Assembly (NCBI GenBank): GCA_039545355.1
Contig: BCJJ01000020.1
Coordinates: forward strand, 1 to 64,000
Length of the DNA stretch: 64,000 bases
Direction: 5' to 3'
From: Trichosporon coremiiforme
Taxonomy: Eukaryota; Basidiomycota; Tremellomycetes; Trichosporonales; Trichosporonaceae
The notes beneath the pieces were generated by a model. The model was not told where the DNA came from, searched no databases, and saw only the letters and a program-made list of their open reading frames with translations. The first letter of the stretch is position 1. Every line of letters starts with the position of its first letter. This document shows, in pieces, positions 9,425 to 19,937 of this stretch. The position numbers were made by a program, and so were the translations under genes.

Positions 9425-12400
9425 TCACAGCTTGGACTCATCCCCAAGCCTGAGGTCCTTGATATCCCTGCCGTCGAGCAAAAACTCGAGCGCATCAACC
9501 ACCTCATCAGGGCACGTGACGTGCCAGCTAGCGAGCGTCTTTTTCGCGGGCGGCCCGACGGTGGTAGTGAACACGCCGTCCGGGCGGATCTGGATCTGGA
9601 TGTCGGGGAGCAAGTCGGCCTCGTCCGGCTCCATCGTCGACGTGATGCCGACCGGCGGCTTCATAACCACTGAGTCGCCGTCCCGAGGTCCTCCCGGAGG
9701 GAAAATGGTGCGCAGGGAACGGAACATGTCCTCGTCTGTCTTGTCGTCGCCGGCGCAGAAGACGAACTCGGCATCGGGGTTTTCATAGACTAGGCGTTTC
9801 ACGATCTCGCCCTTGTTCACGGCCAAAGGTCGGACCTCGAGGTTCTTCTTGCCCACGAGCACCTCGATTGGTCGCCTGGGCGCGAGAGCCGACTCGAGCA
9901 GATCCAGCGCCTGCTTGCATTGGAACTCGCCAAAGGCGGGGTCCGCGTTGCGGTAGTGCCATGTGATGCTCGCCTTTTTGAGCTCGATCGTGGAACCAGT
10001 CGTGCGCTCGGTGTAGTACCGGAAAATGTCCTCGACCTCGGACATCCAGCTCATGTCGAGCGTCTCGGTCATGTTGTGCCATTCTCCGCTCTCGGGCGTT
10101 TTCACGAAACACCCGTGCTCCGCGCTCATGCCCAGGTTCGGCACCATGCCCCAGTGCTCCTCGAGGAAGTCGCCGTCGCGCCCGCTGATCAGGTACACGA
10201 TGTTGCGGGGGTCGGCTGCGAGCGCGGTGATTGCTGCGCGGGTGCGCTCGGTCGGGATCGCCTGCGATGGCACCTTGACGATCGGCGTCAGCGTGCCGTC
10301 ATAGTCAAACAGCATGAGACGCTTCTTCGCCGGCCTGTACGCGCGAAGCATGCCGAGCGCGTCGAGTACGGGCGTCTCGTGCGCCGTGTGCTCGTTGCCA
10401 ACGTTCTCGAGCAGCAGTTTCACGATGGTCGCAGCCCACGTGTGCGACGTGTGCCCAACAACGCTCTTGTACAGCGACGCGTGCCGGCGCTCCTTCTCCT
10501 CGTGGCTCATGGACAGGCCGTGGTTGATCGCCTCGGCAACTCCCAAAAGGTCGTGCGGGTTCACCATGAGCGCCTCGCCGAACGCGGCGCTCGTACCCAT
10601 GAACTCGGACAGCACGATCGGCGACTTGTTCGTCTTTTCCTGGCACAGGATAAACTCCATCGACGTCGTGTTCATCCCGTCGCGCAGCGACGTGATCAGC
10701 GCGAGGTCGGCAACACTCAGAAGGCCAAAGTACTCGTCCCGCTCGATCGCCTGGTGGTAGTGGTGCACGGGGGTAAAGTCGAGCGAGCCGTACGTGCCGT
10801 TGATGTGGCTGACGAGCTCGGCAACCATGCGCTCGAGCTTGGGCGACTCGCTCAGCGCCGGCGTCGTCACCTGGATCAGCACGACCTTACCGCGCCATTC
10901 CGGGTAGACTTGGAGGAACTTTTCAAACGCCTGCAGCTTGTTGTACACGCCCTTCGGTGCGTCGAGCTTCTCGCGCCCGATGATAATCTTCTTGTCGTAG
11001 TACAGCGAGCGCAGCGACTCGCTCTTCGGAAGCACGCCGGGTGAGTCACGGTCGTGCGACACGCGCTGCACATCGATCCCGATCGGGCAGTGGGACACGG
11101 CGACCGTCTGCCCGTTGACCTCGACGCCGTTCGACGTCGACTCGTAGCCGCACACGCGGATGCACGACGACACAAAGTGGCGCGAGTACGAGTACGTCTG
11201 GAACAGCACGAGGTTGGCGCCGAGCATGCCGTCTAAGATCTCGCGGCGTTTCGGCAGGCAGCGGAAGATCTCCGAACTCGGCCACGGTGTGTGCATGAAC
11301 AGCGCGATCATGGGATCGGCCGCATGCGGGTCGGTTGACGCCTTGAGGTGCTGCCCCAGTGACGTGTTGACGTTACCGAGTAAACCGGCGACCCGGCTAG
11401 AGTTCGAGCTGGCCGAGTTCTCGAGCTGCATGCCCACGGCGGACGGGCTCGTGTTGATGATCGTGTTCCAGGAGCCGTTCGAACCGAGGTGGTGGCCGAG
11501 CTTCTCACGGATCATCTTGGGCGTGAGCAGCAGGTGGTAGTCGTGCACGATGATGAGGTCTCCGGGTCGCCAGACCTGGGCCACGCGCGAGGCGAACAGC
11601 TCGTTCGCCTTGACGTAGGCGCTCCACGAGGGGTCGGGCGACGGCACCGTCGCCGTCGAATCGAGCCAGAGCAGGTAGTGGAACAGCGGCCACAGCGTCG
11701 TCTTGCAGTATCCCTCGTAGTGGCCCTTGGACACGTCGGGCGGCAGGAAGACGGGGACGTATGCGAGCGCGCCCTCGCCCTCGCGGTCCTCGACCTCGAC
11801 GATGCGCTGCAGCTCGCCCTCAATGTCCTCCTGCTCCTCTGGCGTGATCTCGTTGTTGTAGACCATCAGGTACGCATCCGAGTCGTCCTTAATGAGCGGG
11901 TGCAGTTCGACCTGGTCGGCCAGCAGCATCTTCTCCTGGTGCGGGTGTGGCGTCGGCGCCGGCGTCGGCGTCTCGGGCGCGGGCGCGGGCGCGTCGGGGT
12001 TTGCGGGCTCGTACAGGATGTCGCCTGTCCAGCCGACGACGACCTGGCGGTGCGTGTCGCTAAGCGAGCGCATGCCCGAGATCATGGCCGTGTGGCCCCT
12101 CCGGGCGTGGATCTTCCACTTGGAGTCGCGGGACTTGATCGTCGCCGTGTCTTCTGGCTTGAACTCGGGTGTGATGGGGGACAGGAGGCTGCCCGGGGTC
12201 GGGTCCGAGCCGGCCTCGGACGTGCCGAGCTTGATGATCTCGACGGGAAGGTGGTGGCAGACATGAATGATGCGGCCCGTCAGGGGCATGCCACGCGCAC
12301 GGTGCATCGACTCGAGGCGTGCGACCTGCTCGCGGATATCGGCGAGGGAAGGCGGGGGCGCCGGGGTCGGGTCCGGGTGAATGGCGTCCATCTTGTCCAT

Positions 12401-12547
12401 GGTGGGAGTCACGATGAGCTTGAGCTTGCAGTGACGGGGGGAGGTGACCTTGAGACAGCGGGACGGCCACCTGTGCAAGTCGTGGGGCTCGAAGGGCTGG
12501 TACGGCTCGATGAGCTGCTCGAACGGCTGCGGCGGTTCAAGGATCAT
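9425..12547 (-). CDS. TPS2: trehalose-6-phosphate phosphatase (TPS2-type, GT20 + HAD)
   Basis: A single open exon of up to 1040 aa. The N-terminal two thirds is a GT20 glycosyltransferase-like domain (VHDYHLLL, GVYNKLQAFEKFL). The C-terminal third is a HAD phosphatase with motif I DYDGTLTP (nucleophile D748, acid/base D750) and the late motif GDDKTDEDMF. Intact HAD motifs identify the trehalose-6-phosphate phosphatase rather than the regulatory TPS3/TSL1 type. In the GT20 part the sugar-nucleotide loop reads GREKLDAPKG, with Lys where active synthases usually have Arg, consistent with a scaffold role. It removes phosphate from trehalose-6-P in the cytosolic trehalose complex and is needed for heat tolerance. 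The start is uncertain: ATG 12547 is open, but ATG 12400 (residue 50, MDKMDAIHPD) is also plausible. Confidence 0.93.
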   Translation of the reverse strand: MILEPPQPFEQLIEPYQPFEPHDLHRWPSRCLKVTSPRHCKLKLIVTPTMDKMDAIHPDPTPAPPPSLADIREQVARLESMHRARGMPLTGRIIHVCHHLPVEIIKLGTSEAGSDPTPGSLLSPITPEFKPEDTATIKSRDSKWKIHARRGHTAMISGMRSLSDTHRQVVVGWTGDILYEPANPDAPAPAPETPTPAPTPHPHQEKMLLADQVELHPLIKDDSDAYLMVYNNEITPEEQEDIEGELQRIVEVEDREGEGALAYVPVFLPPDVSKGHYEGYCKTTLWPLFHYLLWLDSTATVPSPDPSWSAYVKANELFASRVAQVWRPGDLIIVHDYHLLLTPKMIREKLGHHLGSNGSWNTIINTSPSAVGMQLENSASSNSSRVAGLLGNVNTSLGQHLKASTDPHAADPMIALFMHTPWPSSEIFRCLPKRREILDGMLGANLVLFQTYSYSRHFVSSCIRVCGYESTSNGVEVNGQTVAVSHCPIGIDVQRVSHDRDSPGVLPKSESLRSLYYDKKIIIGREKLDAPKGVYNKLQAFEKFLQVYPEWRGKVVLIQVTTPALSESPKLERMVAELVSHINGTYGSLDFTPVHHYHQAIERDEYFGLLSVADLALITSLRDGMNTTSMEFILCQEKTNKSPIVLSEFMGTSAAFGEALMVNPHDLLGVAEAINHGLSMSHEEKERRHASLYKSVVGHTSHTWAATIVKLLLENVGNEHTAHETPVLDALGMLRAYRPAKKRLMLFDYDGTLTPIVKVPSQAIPTERTRAAITALAADPRNIVYLISGRDGDFLEEHWGMVPNLGMSAEHGCFVKTPESGEWHNMTETLDMSWMSEVEDIFRYYTERTTGSTIELKKASITWHYRNADPAFGEFQCKQALDLLESALAPRRPIEVLVGKKNLEVRPLAVNKGEIVKRLVYENPDAEFVFCAGDDKTDEDMFRSLRTIFPPGGPRDGDSVVMKPPVGITSTMEPDEADLLPDIQIQIRPDGVFTTTVGPPAKKTLASWHVTCPDEVVDALEFLLDGRDIKDLRLGDESKL

Positions 12548-12676
12548 TGAGAGTAGGTGGTGCCAGTGTCGAGGAGAGGAGAAATGTCAGCATGGGCGAA
12601 GAGGGTGTTGGGAGTCGGAGTAGGTCATGGCAAGATAAAGTGAAGCTGGTGACGCACCTTGGGTTGAGTGGGAGAG

Positions 12677-12717
12677 NNNNNNNNNNNNNNNNNNNNNNNN
12701 NNNNNNNNNNNNNNNNN
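12677..12717. other. assembly gap (41 N)
   Basis: A run of 41 undetermined bases inside a purine-rich tract upstream of TPS2. Its true length is unknown. Confidence 0.98.
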
Positions 12718-13148
12718 GGGGGAGAAGGGGGAGGCGCTGGTTGGGGATGTGCGTGGTACAGGCGTGGAGGGGCGGAGTGTGCGAGGCTGGGTGATGAGTG
12801 TGCGCCGGTGTCACAAGAAGGATGGGCTCCTGGAGATGAAAAGAGGAAGGGGGGAGAAGAAGAAGAGAAGGAAGGTGGTGGGAGGGATGGGTGGAGAAAA
12901 GGAAGTTTGAAGCGAGAACGGTGTGTGCTTGTGTGCTGGTTGCTGGCCGAGTGAGTGTTGGATGCTGGAGATGCATGCGGACTGTCTTTGCAGCGGGGCG
13001 GGGCTACGCCGCAGTCCGTCGTCTCATACGTCTCACAAGTCTCATATGTCTCATACGCCATGCCTACAGTGCCTATAGTGCCTACAGCTCATCCAGCGCC
13101 AGGCCCAGCCTGGACTCGAGTGATGGGGAATCTGCCTGTCGTCTTCCC

Positions 13149-13214
13149 CCTTCTCCCTTCCTCCCTTCCTCCCTTCCTCCCTTTCTCCCTTTCTCCCTTT
13201 CTCCCTTTCTCCCT
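13149..13214. repeat. CCCTTCCT / CCCTTTCT tandem octamer tract
   Basis: About eight consecutive 8-bp units, first CCCTTCCT and then CCCTTTCT, giving a 66-bp pure polypyrimidine strand. Such mirror-symmetric homopyrimidine DNA can form triplex structures and is prone to length change. Confidence 0.85.
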
Positions 13215-13580
13215 GATCCCTGGGCGAGACTTGCAATGATGTCAACGTACCCGCACCTGCACCTGCACCTGCACCCACACCCCACCCAATCACCAGTCAC
13301 CAAATCACCCATCACACACTCACTCCCTGCACTCTTGACTCCCAACACTCCCACAACACTCCCAACATTCACGACAGACCCTCCCTCCCCGCAACCACCA
13401 GACCAAAGATAAAGATCTTGCTGACCTTGCCATTTTCTCGCGCACCCACACCACACCACCCTTCCACGCCACTGACGTCGAGTCGAAACCATCCTTGCTT
13501 GCTGCCCCAGCCAATGCTTCATACATGCACATGCACACCCTATGTCAATGTCATGGTCATCCGTCATGCTCATGCACCAC

Positions 13581-15184
13581 TCACTTGTACCGCCGGTACG
13601 GCGGCACCCGGTCGCTCTCCGTGCTCACGCTCACGCTCGTGTCGCTGTCTCTCCCCTCCGCCTCCTCTCCGCCTCCCAGCCCAAGGCGCACCTCACGCGT
13701 CAGCGCCTTCAGGTCGCGCAGCGCGTCGCGGTCGTGCGCGAACACGTGCCCGCGCCCATACTTCTGCATCCGCGGAGCCGTCAGGGGCCACGCTGCGCGC
13801 ATGACGTCCCGAGCCCAGTCCCTCCAGCTCGCTGCTGGATGCGTGGCGTCCCCGACCATGACCTGGCGCACGTTGCGCGCCCATCCCAGGTCGTACACGT
13901 TGATCTCGCGTGCCTCCCGACGCAGCCGTGTCCGCTCCGGTCGGGTCAGTATGTGGTCCGGCCGCCAGGCTCCCGGTAGCCTCTGCCTTGAGCCTCTAGG
14001 ACCCAGAGCCTCCAAAGTCGCCCGCGTGTCCGCGTCCAGCAGCGCCGTCGCCGGACTTCGGTCAATGTCCTCCAGCGTCGTCCGGTTGTTCCTGTCGTCA
14101 GCTAATTTCCTCAAATTTCTTAACGCACATCATGAGGTACCAGTGGTAACCTGCCAGACAGCCAAGTGCGAGGGAGAGACAGCCCCCGACAATCGCGAGG
14201 AGCAGGAACAGCACCGGTGTGAAGGTGAGCTGCAGCGCCTCCATGTCGTTCTCTGGGTATGAGCCTCCGTCGTACCGCGACGGGTCCTGGAAGAAGCGAT
14301 AAGCCTCAAGCGCAGCCTGGCTGCATCCGAAGAGCGCGAGGAGCGCCGCGTACGTCACAAACAGCACAAAGTACTTGTAGTTGTGGTACCCGATGCAGTT
14401 CGCGACCCACGGGCAGTGGTGGTCCACTGTCGTCAGCTAAAGACAAGTCTCCCAGCTCACTCTTCAGCACGCACTGCCGGCACGAGCGGCAATGGTGGCA
14501 CCGGTCGGGCTTCCACGCATCGCATTTGCGACACCACCGCGCGCCCCCCGTGTTGCTCTTCGCCATGATGGCGATCGGGCCGTCGTATGCGCCATCGAGA
14601 AGCGCGTCCGTCTCGTCTTCCTCGGTTGCCGGCACTGCGGATTCGGGCTCAGCGTGGTCGCGCGGACTGCTGAGGCTATTACGCAGCAGGCGCAGCGGGA
14701 TATCGTCGTCATCAGGTTCTGGGATCGGCGCAGGTCGCGCGACGGGAGCCAGCGATGCAGGCGGCGGCACGCCCTCGAGTAACGGGTTCTCGGGCGGGGG
14801 CATCTCGTGCGCCTCGTCCCACTCCTCGTACCCCGGCAAAGGGCGGGCGTCGGGCGGTGCGAGCGACAGGTCCGGCGCCAGCGGGCGGTGAGCGATCACA
14901 GCGATGTACGACAGGACCGTCAGGCCGAGCAGGACGTGGAACACAACCACCCTGGCGTCAGCTACATGGAATACTCGTTATCTCACTGAAGGATGAAGTA
15001 GGGAATATCTTTGCGGTGCAGCAGGACCTCGTTTATGGAGACGGCGAAGGTGAAGGCGAGCCATGTCGAGACGATGATCAGGAGCACGCCTGGGGTCAGT
15101 TCTAACGGGAGGGGATGACGAACCGATGACAGGGAGGAAATGGACGAGACGTTGGACGCCGTCTATTCGCTCAAAGACGGACAT
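13581..15184 (-). CDS. DHHC palmitoyltransferase (four-pass)
   Basis: Five exons: 15124-15184, 14987-15089, 14461-14951, 14129-14426 and 13581-14091, giving 487 aa. Introns of 34-37 nt end in ACTGACCCCAG, GCTGACGCCAG or GCTGACGACAG. Two N-terminal membrane segments precede a long acidic, Pro-rich cytosolic loop. The Cys-rich domain follows ([16 protein letters not shown], then CVLK-MDHHCPW with the catalytic Cys), then two more membrane segments and the TTxE motif (NNRTTLED). The catalytic domain is joined correctly only after splicing, one junction falling one residue before DHHC and one at the NRTTLE box. It attaches palmitate to cytosolic cysteines of membrane proteins. The roughly 120-residue insert between TM2 and the Cys-rich domain is unusual. 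The orthologue (PFA3-like or other) cannot be fixed. Confidence 0.9.
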
Positions 15185-15651
15185 GCCAACGTCTGTACGT
15201 CTGTTATTGTTGGTGTTGTCAAGTGTCAACACAAGACTGTTGTGTTCAGCCCGAAACCGCAACGGGTCCCAGGGTACCTGCTACACCGCCTCCACATCCT
15301 CACACGAGAGCTTTCCCACGACCGCAGCAATGCTCACCCACATGTCCACAATCGTTTCCGTCGCTTCTAGGCTATCGGGATAGAGCTGTTCGGGGAAACG
15401 ATCTCGTACATGTCCATATGCATACTCCTCGCTCCTCCAGCCGTCCCCTTCGCCGCCGATAAGAGCACTGCGACTGCTTAGTCTCCCAACACAAACCTCG
15501 GTGGCAAGGAGATAACGCCCAGGCACGGACATGAGCGGCGGGAGTAAAGACGACTGTGGCTCACGTGACTCTCTCAAAAGTTGCCGGACCAGGATCCAAA
15601 TATCCCTCAGAACGCCTTCTCCAAGCCCAGCAACAACCAAAACCAGCAACC
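15185..15651. promoter_or_regulatory. divergent promoter region (DHHC gene / NCL1)
   Basis: 467 bp between two divergently transcribed housekeeping genes. No TATA box was noticed. A CACGTG-like element (CTCACGTGACT) lies near 15561-15571, about 85 bp upstream of NCL1. Confidence 0.45.
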
Positions 15652-18031
15652 ATGGGCAGGAGAAAGGGAGCATCCGCTTGGAAGGTGAGCTATCTGATAC
15701 ATCGTTTAGCTGACATCAGAATCGCAAGAATGCGGAGCCCAGGCAGAACAGGACCAACGGTCCCCGCTGGAACGACATCACCCCCGACAAGATGGTCAAC
15801 GAGCAGTTCGAGGAGTACTACAAGGTAGGCTGTCGTGCTCCTACTTGTAAGCTAACTTCCAGGCCCAAAAGATTGTTCCCGAGGACGAGTGGGAAACGTT
15901 CATGGACACGCTCAAGGTCGAGCTCCCAACGACTTTCCGTGTGACCGGCTCGCGCGCGCACGCCGACGTTATCAACAACCAGATCAAGGACCTTTACGTC
16001 CCGACAATGCAGAACGTCGAGCTCGACGGCGTCAAGTACGACCCGCCCAAGCCGATCCCGTGGTACCCCGAGCAGCTTGCGTGGGAGATCGCCGCGCCGA
16101 AGCGTGTCGTTCGCAAGAGCGAGCCGTTCAAGCAGTTCCAGCGCTTCCTCGTCGGCGAGACCGAGGTCGGTAACCTGTCGCGCCAGGAGGCCGTGTCCAT
16201 GATCCCGCCCCTGCTCATGGACGTCGAGCCGCACCACGTGTGTCTCGACATGTGCGCCGCCCCCGGCAGCAAGACGGCGCAGATCATCGAGGCCCTCAAC
16301 CCGCACCACACCGAGAGCACGGGCATGCTGATCGCCAACGACGCCGACTACAAGCGCACGCACATGCTCGTGCACCAGACCGGCCGCATGCCCTCGAAGG
16401 GTCTTGTCGTTGTGAACAATGACGCGACCCAGTTCCCCAACATCTCCCTCGGCCCCGGCGCAGGCAACATCAAGTATGACCGCATCCTCGCCGACGTGCC
16501 ATGCTCGGGTGACGGCACGATGCGCAAGAACCTCGAGATCTGGAAGAAGTGGGCGCCCTTCGACGGCAACTCACTGCACACCGTCCAGCTCCGCATCCTC
16601 GAGCGTGCCATGAACATGCTCAAGCCCGGTGGCCGCCTCGTGTACTCGACGTGCTCGTTCAACCCGTCCGAGAACGAGGCCGTCGTCGCCGCCGCGCTCA
16701 ACTCCCACCCCGACTTTGAGATCGTCGACGTCGCCGACAAGCTCCCCGAGCTCAAGCGCCGCCCCGGCATCCACGAGTGGAAGGTCGCGACTCGCGACAA
16801 GGACGAGAACATCAAGTGGCACGAGTCGCACGAGGCGTACGAGGCGTACCGCGCCGAGTCTGGCTCGGAGCGCGACAACAAGAGCCCCCTCCCCGCTTCG
16901 TGCTGGGCGCCCGCCAACGCTGCCGAGCTCTACCTCGAGCACGCCCTCCGCCTTCTCCCCCACGACCAGAACACCGGTGGCTTCTTCGTCTGTGTCCTCC
17001 AGAAGAAGGGCACGAGCGAGCCGACTGTCGTCCCGGCCTCGTCGCTTGTCAAGCGCGAAGTCAAGTCCAAGTTCGAGGAGCCCAAGGCTGAGGCTACCGC
17101 TGAACCCATGGCGGAGGACAAGCCCGAGGAGAAGACTGAGGAGGCTGTCGCCGTCCCCGCCAAACGCGAGCTGTCTCCGTCTGCCGAGGAGAGCGAGGCG
17201 AAGAAGCTGAAGAGCGACGCGCCGCAGGAGCCGCAGGACAAGAAGGCGAAGCGTGACCTTGCGTTCCGCGAGGACCCATTCGGCTTCGTTGACCCGTCGC
17301 ACCCCGAGCTCGAGACGGTCAAGAAGTGGTTCGGCATGACGCCCGACTTCCCCGCCGAGAACCTCCTCGTGCGCAACGAGTACGGCAACCCGCTGCGTAC
17401 GATCTACATCGTCAACGATCTCGTCAAGGCCGTCATCCTGAACAACGACTACACGCGGCTGCGCATGATCAGCGCGGGCGTCAAGGCGTTCATCCGCCAG
17501 GACTCGCAGAGCCGCTCGGACATTCAGTGCAAGTGGCGCGTGTCGAGCGACGGCATCCTCGGTGTCGTGCGCTACGTGCCCGAGGACAAGATTGTCAAGG
17601 CCAGCATCAAGGAGCTCCGCACCTTCCTCGAGGAGATGTACCCGCCCGTGGCCAAGTTTGAGGGCGCGTTCCGTGACACGTGTGAGGCGGCCGAGTTTGG
17701 CAACATGCTCGTGCTCTTTGAGGCCGGCGAGGGCGCCGGCGGCAAGCTGAACCTCCCCCTGTACCTGCCCTGCTGGAAGGCGAAGAGCAGCATGTCCCTC
17801 CTCATCGACAAGCGCGAGAAGAGCGTCCTCTCCAACCGCGTCTTTGGCGAGGACATTTGCAAGCCCGCCCCGCCGCCGCGCTCCCGAGAGGAGAAGGAGG
17901 CCGAGGCCGCCGCCGCTGCCAAGGAGGCAGCCGAGAAGGGCATGCCCGTCCCCACCCCCCTCGAGACCCCCGCTATGAGCACCGAGGCCACCCCCGCCCC
18001 CACCGACGAGGAGGCCGCCATGAACGCCTAG
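15652..18031 (+). CDS. NCL1: tRNA (cytosine-5-)-methyltransferase, NSUN2/Trm4 type
   Basis: Exons 15652-15684, 15720-15824 and 15863-18031 give 768 aa. The introns end GCTGACATCAG and GCTAACTTCCAG. The SAM-binding RsmB/NOP2/Sun domain shows CAAPGSKTAQIIE (SAM motif I) and ADVPCSGDGTMRKN, where the Cys after DVP is the release cysteine. The block YSTCSFNPSENEAVV contains the TC dyad with the catalytic cysteine. A Lys/Glu-rich linker and a C-terminal domain (FGMTPDFPAENLLVRNEYG) follow as in fungal Trm4. The first exon encodes a basic start, MGRRKGASAWK. It methylates cytosines (positions 34, 40, 48, 49 in yeast) in nuclear tRNA. Length is close to the family, with an Ala/Pro-rich tail. Confidence 0.95.
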
Positions 18032-19937
18032 ACTAGTGTTATGCATAGATACCCATAGGCTGGTGGCTGACATCACTGACTTGCGCACGTGTCGCACTGA
18101 CATGAAGCCGAGGGTGTGCCTGACAGTAAGCACCCGGATATCTTATCAGACGTCCTGGCCGCAAATGACTGTCACGACAACGGCACTTGTGCATACTCTG
18201 AACGAGGATGAGCTCCAGCACTGGGCAAACCAGCCGCTGCATGCATCAGCGGGCGCCACGCACGTGCTCAAGTCTTTTCTTTCATGCACATGCGAAACAG
18301 CACCAGTACGACAAGCACTTCTTTCATTCGATTACTACACTGGCTACGGTTTCTTTGACTCAGCTGAGAGGCCGACTATTGCAGTCAAGCTTCCATGGCC
18401 ATGCTTCACACTTCACGCTTGCGCATCCGAACGATAGCGCTAGAGGTGGGCGCGGTGCTCTTGGAGCTCCCGAACATAAGATGAATTGGTTCGTCAGGTT
18501 TGTGCGACCTTGACGCGCCAGTTGAGGCTTCATATTCGGGAGTGTGCCGTGTTCGCCGCATGCTTTGGAAGGGAAGAAACCAGGACACCGGAACGAGCAA
18601 GTAGTGAACAACGGGGGACACATACGAGGGGAGCGGTTGTCGAGCTAGCAGAGCTAGGTTCTGATATCGGCTCCGGGCAGCTAAGTATAGCAGTGATGGT
18701 AGTTGACGGGGACTGACGTCAGAAGACGGTAAGTTGAGCGTTGCTTGCTCTGCGAGTAGGCGGGCGGATAGTAGTTGTCGCTTCGTATCGGAGGTGACTT
18801 GGACGTTTGATCTGTCCTTGCAGAGTGCGTTCCCCGTGGCCTGAGCACCCGCGTGCGACCGGACGGCGACGGCAACCGCTCCAGCCTCGGCTTCGGCTTC
18901 GATTCCGAGGAACGGGCAGTGTGCTGTCTTAATCTTACCTGCGCCTTGCCTGTCTGCGTTCCCTCTTGTTTGCGGTCAGAATAGAAACTGGTAGCTCCAC
19001 CTGCCTAAGACGGACGTGCCCTGCAATGAACGGCATCGATCTTGGTAGGTACGAACTGGACCCAATCCGAGGGGCCTCCCCCTCCCCATCCCCTAGGGAA
19101 TCGAGCACATTTTGAACGCTGGCTAGGGGTTGTAGGACTTGATCAACGCGCGCGTGGCCTGCGGTGGCAGGCTCAGCTGCAATTCCTCACTTGCCAACGT
19201 ACGGGTGTAAGTGTTTCCCAGTCTTTCCAATGAGTCCAAGCTACCCATGCAGCCGTTGCTCACTAGAACAGCCATCGAAACTGGCTCGAGCTCGTTCGAT
19301 GCCTCATTTATGCCCTCACGTCGTCTGAAGATGGGCCGCAAGAAGCGCGCGGGTGAAAATCACTACTGCTCAGAGGACGCAGCCGCGCAGTCCGCACAAG
19401 TTTCAGAAAAATCGGCTCCCTCCTGAGCGCACTGCGGCATTCCTGGAAGCTCTGCGAACGTGACTTGTCGTATGATGACCGGATGATGCACTTTCCTTTG
19501 CGATGAAAGCGGAGCCTTGGGCAACAGCCTGTCAACCTGTCAACCAAGGATCCAAGGAAGGAATCAGGTTCAAGACGCGGTTGTGTTGTCAAAGGTGGCA
19601 AAAAAGAAAACGTTCTAATGTTGAGCTAGTCACTAGTCACACGCACCATCGTAGGCTTCTGCGAGCCCAGAGTGGCCTCGACTGGAGCTCGACAATCGTC
19701 AAACCACGCGAACCACCAAGTCCAGTGTGTACAGTCGCGGCCCAACGCAAGCAAAGCAAACATACATCCCCGTGCTGAGCGCTGGCTTGCTTCCTTCCCC
19801 GCCCTCCCACCCTTGTCTTCCTCCTTCCACCTTCTATCTCCACAACGAACCCGTGCTCTTGCCCCGTGCATAAATCTCAACGTAGCCACCCCCCTCGACT
19901 GCCTGCATCCCCTGCCACCTCTCTCGCCATCAACCAC
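18032..19937. other. gene-poor spacer
   Basis: 1.9 kb between NCL1 and a decayed gene. Frames of 60-130 aa lack codon bias. A short biased stretch near 18847-18910 (reading RVRPDGDGNRSSLGFGFD) might be a relic, but it has no clear borders. Nothing else is supported. Confidence 0.5.

Larger units (their letters stand above)
12548..13580. other. TPS2 upstream region, low-complexity
   Basis: About 1 kb between the start of TPS2 and the stop of the DHHC gene, both on the minus strand. It contains an assembly gap, purine/pyrimidine-biased DNA, a repeated TCTCATA(C/T)G(T/C)-like stretch at about 13022-13060, CCCTTCCT/CCCTTTCT tandem units and four GCACCT hexamers at 13253-13275. Short frames here are products of the repeats. 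It presumably carries the TPS2 promoter; no clear TATA box is seen. Confidence 0.6.

Noticed and set aside
13110..13300. Tandem repeats considered as a CRISPR-like array or minisatellite gene
   Set aside because: Units are contiguous 6-8 bp pyrimidine or GCACCT repeats without spacers; simple low-complexity DNA.
16571..18133. 520-aa minus-strand ORF opposite NCL1
   Set aside because: Antisense shadow of NCL1, rich in Leu/Val/Gly/Arg, without motifs.
18036..18437. 133-aa plus-strand ORF after NCL1
   Set aside because: No codon bias or motif; lies in the 3' flank of NCL1.
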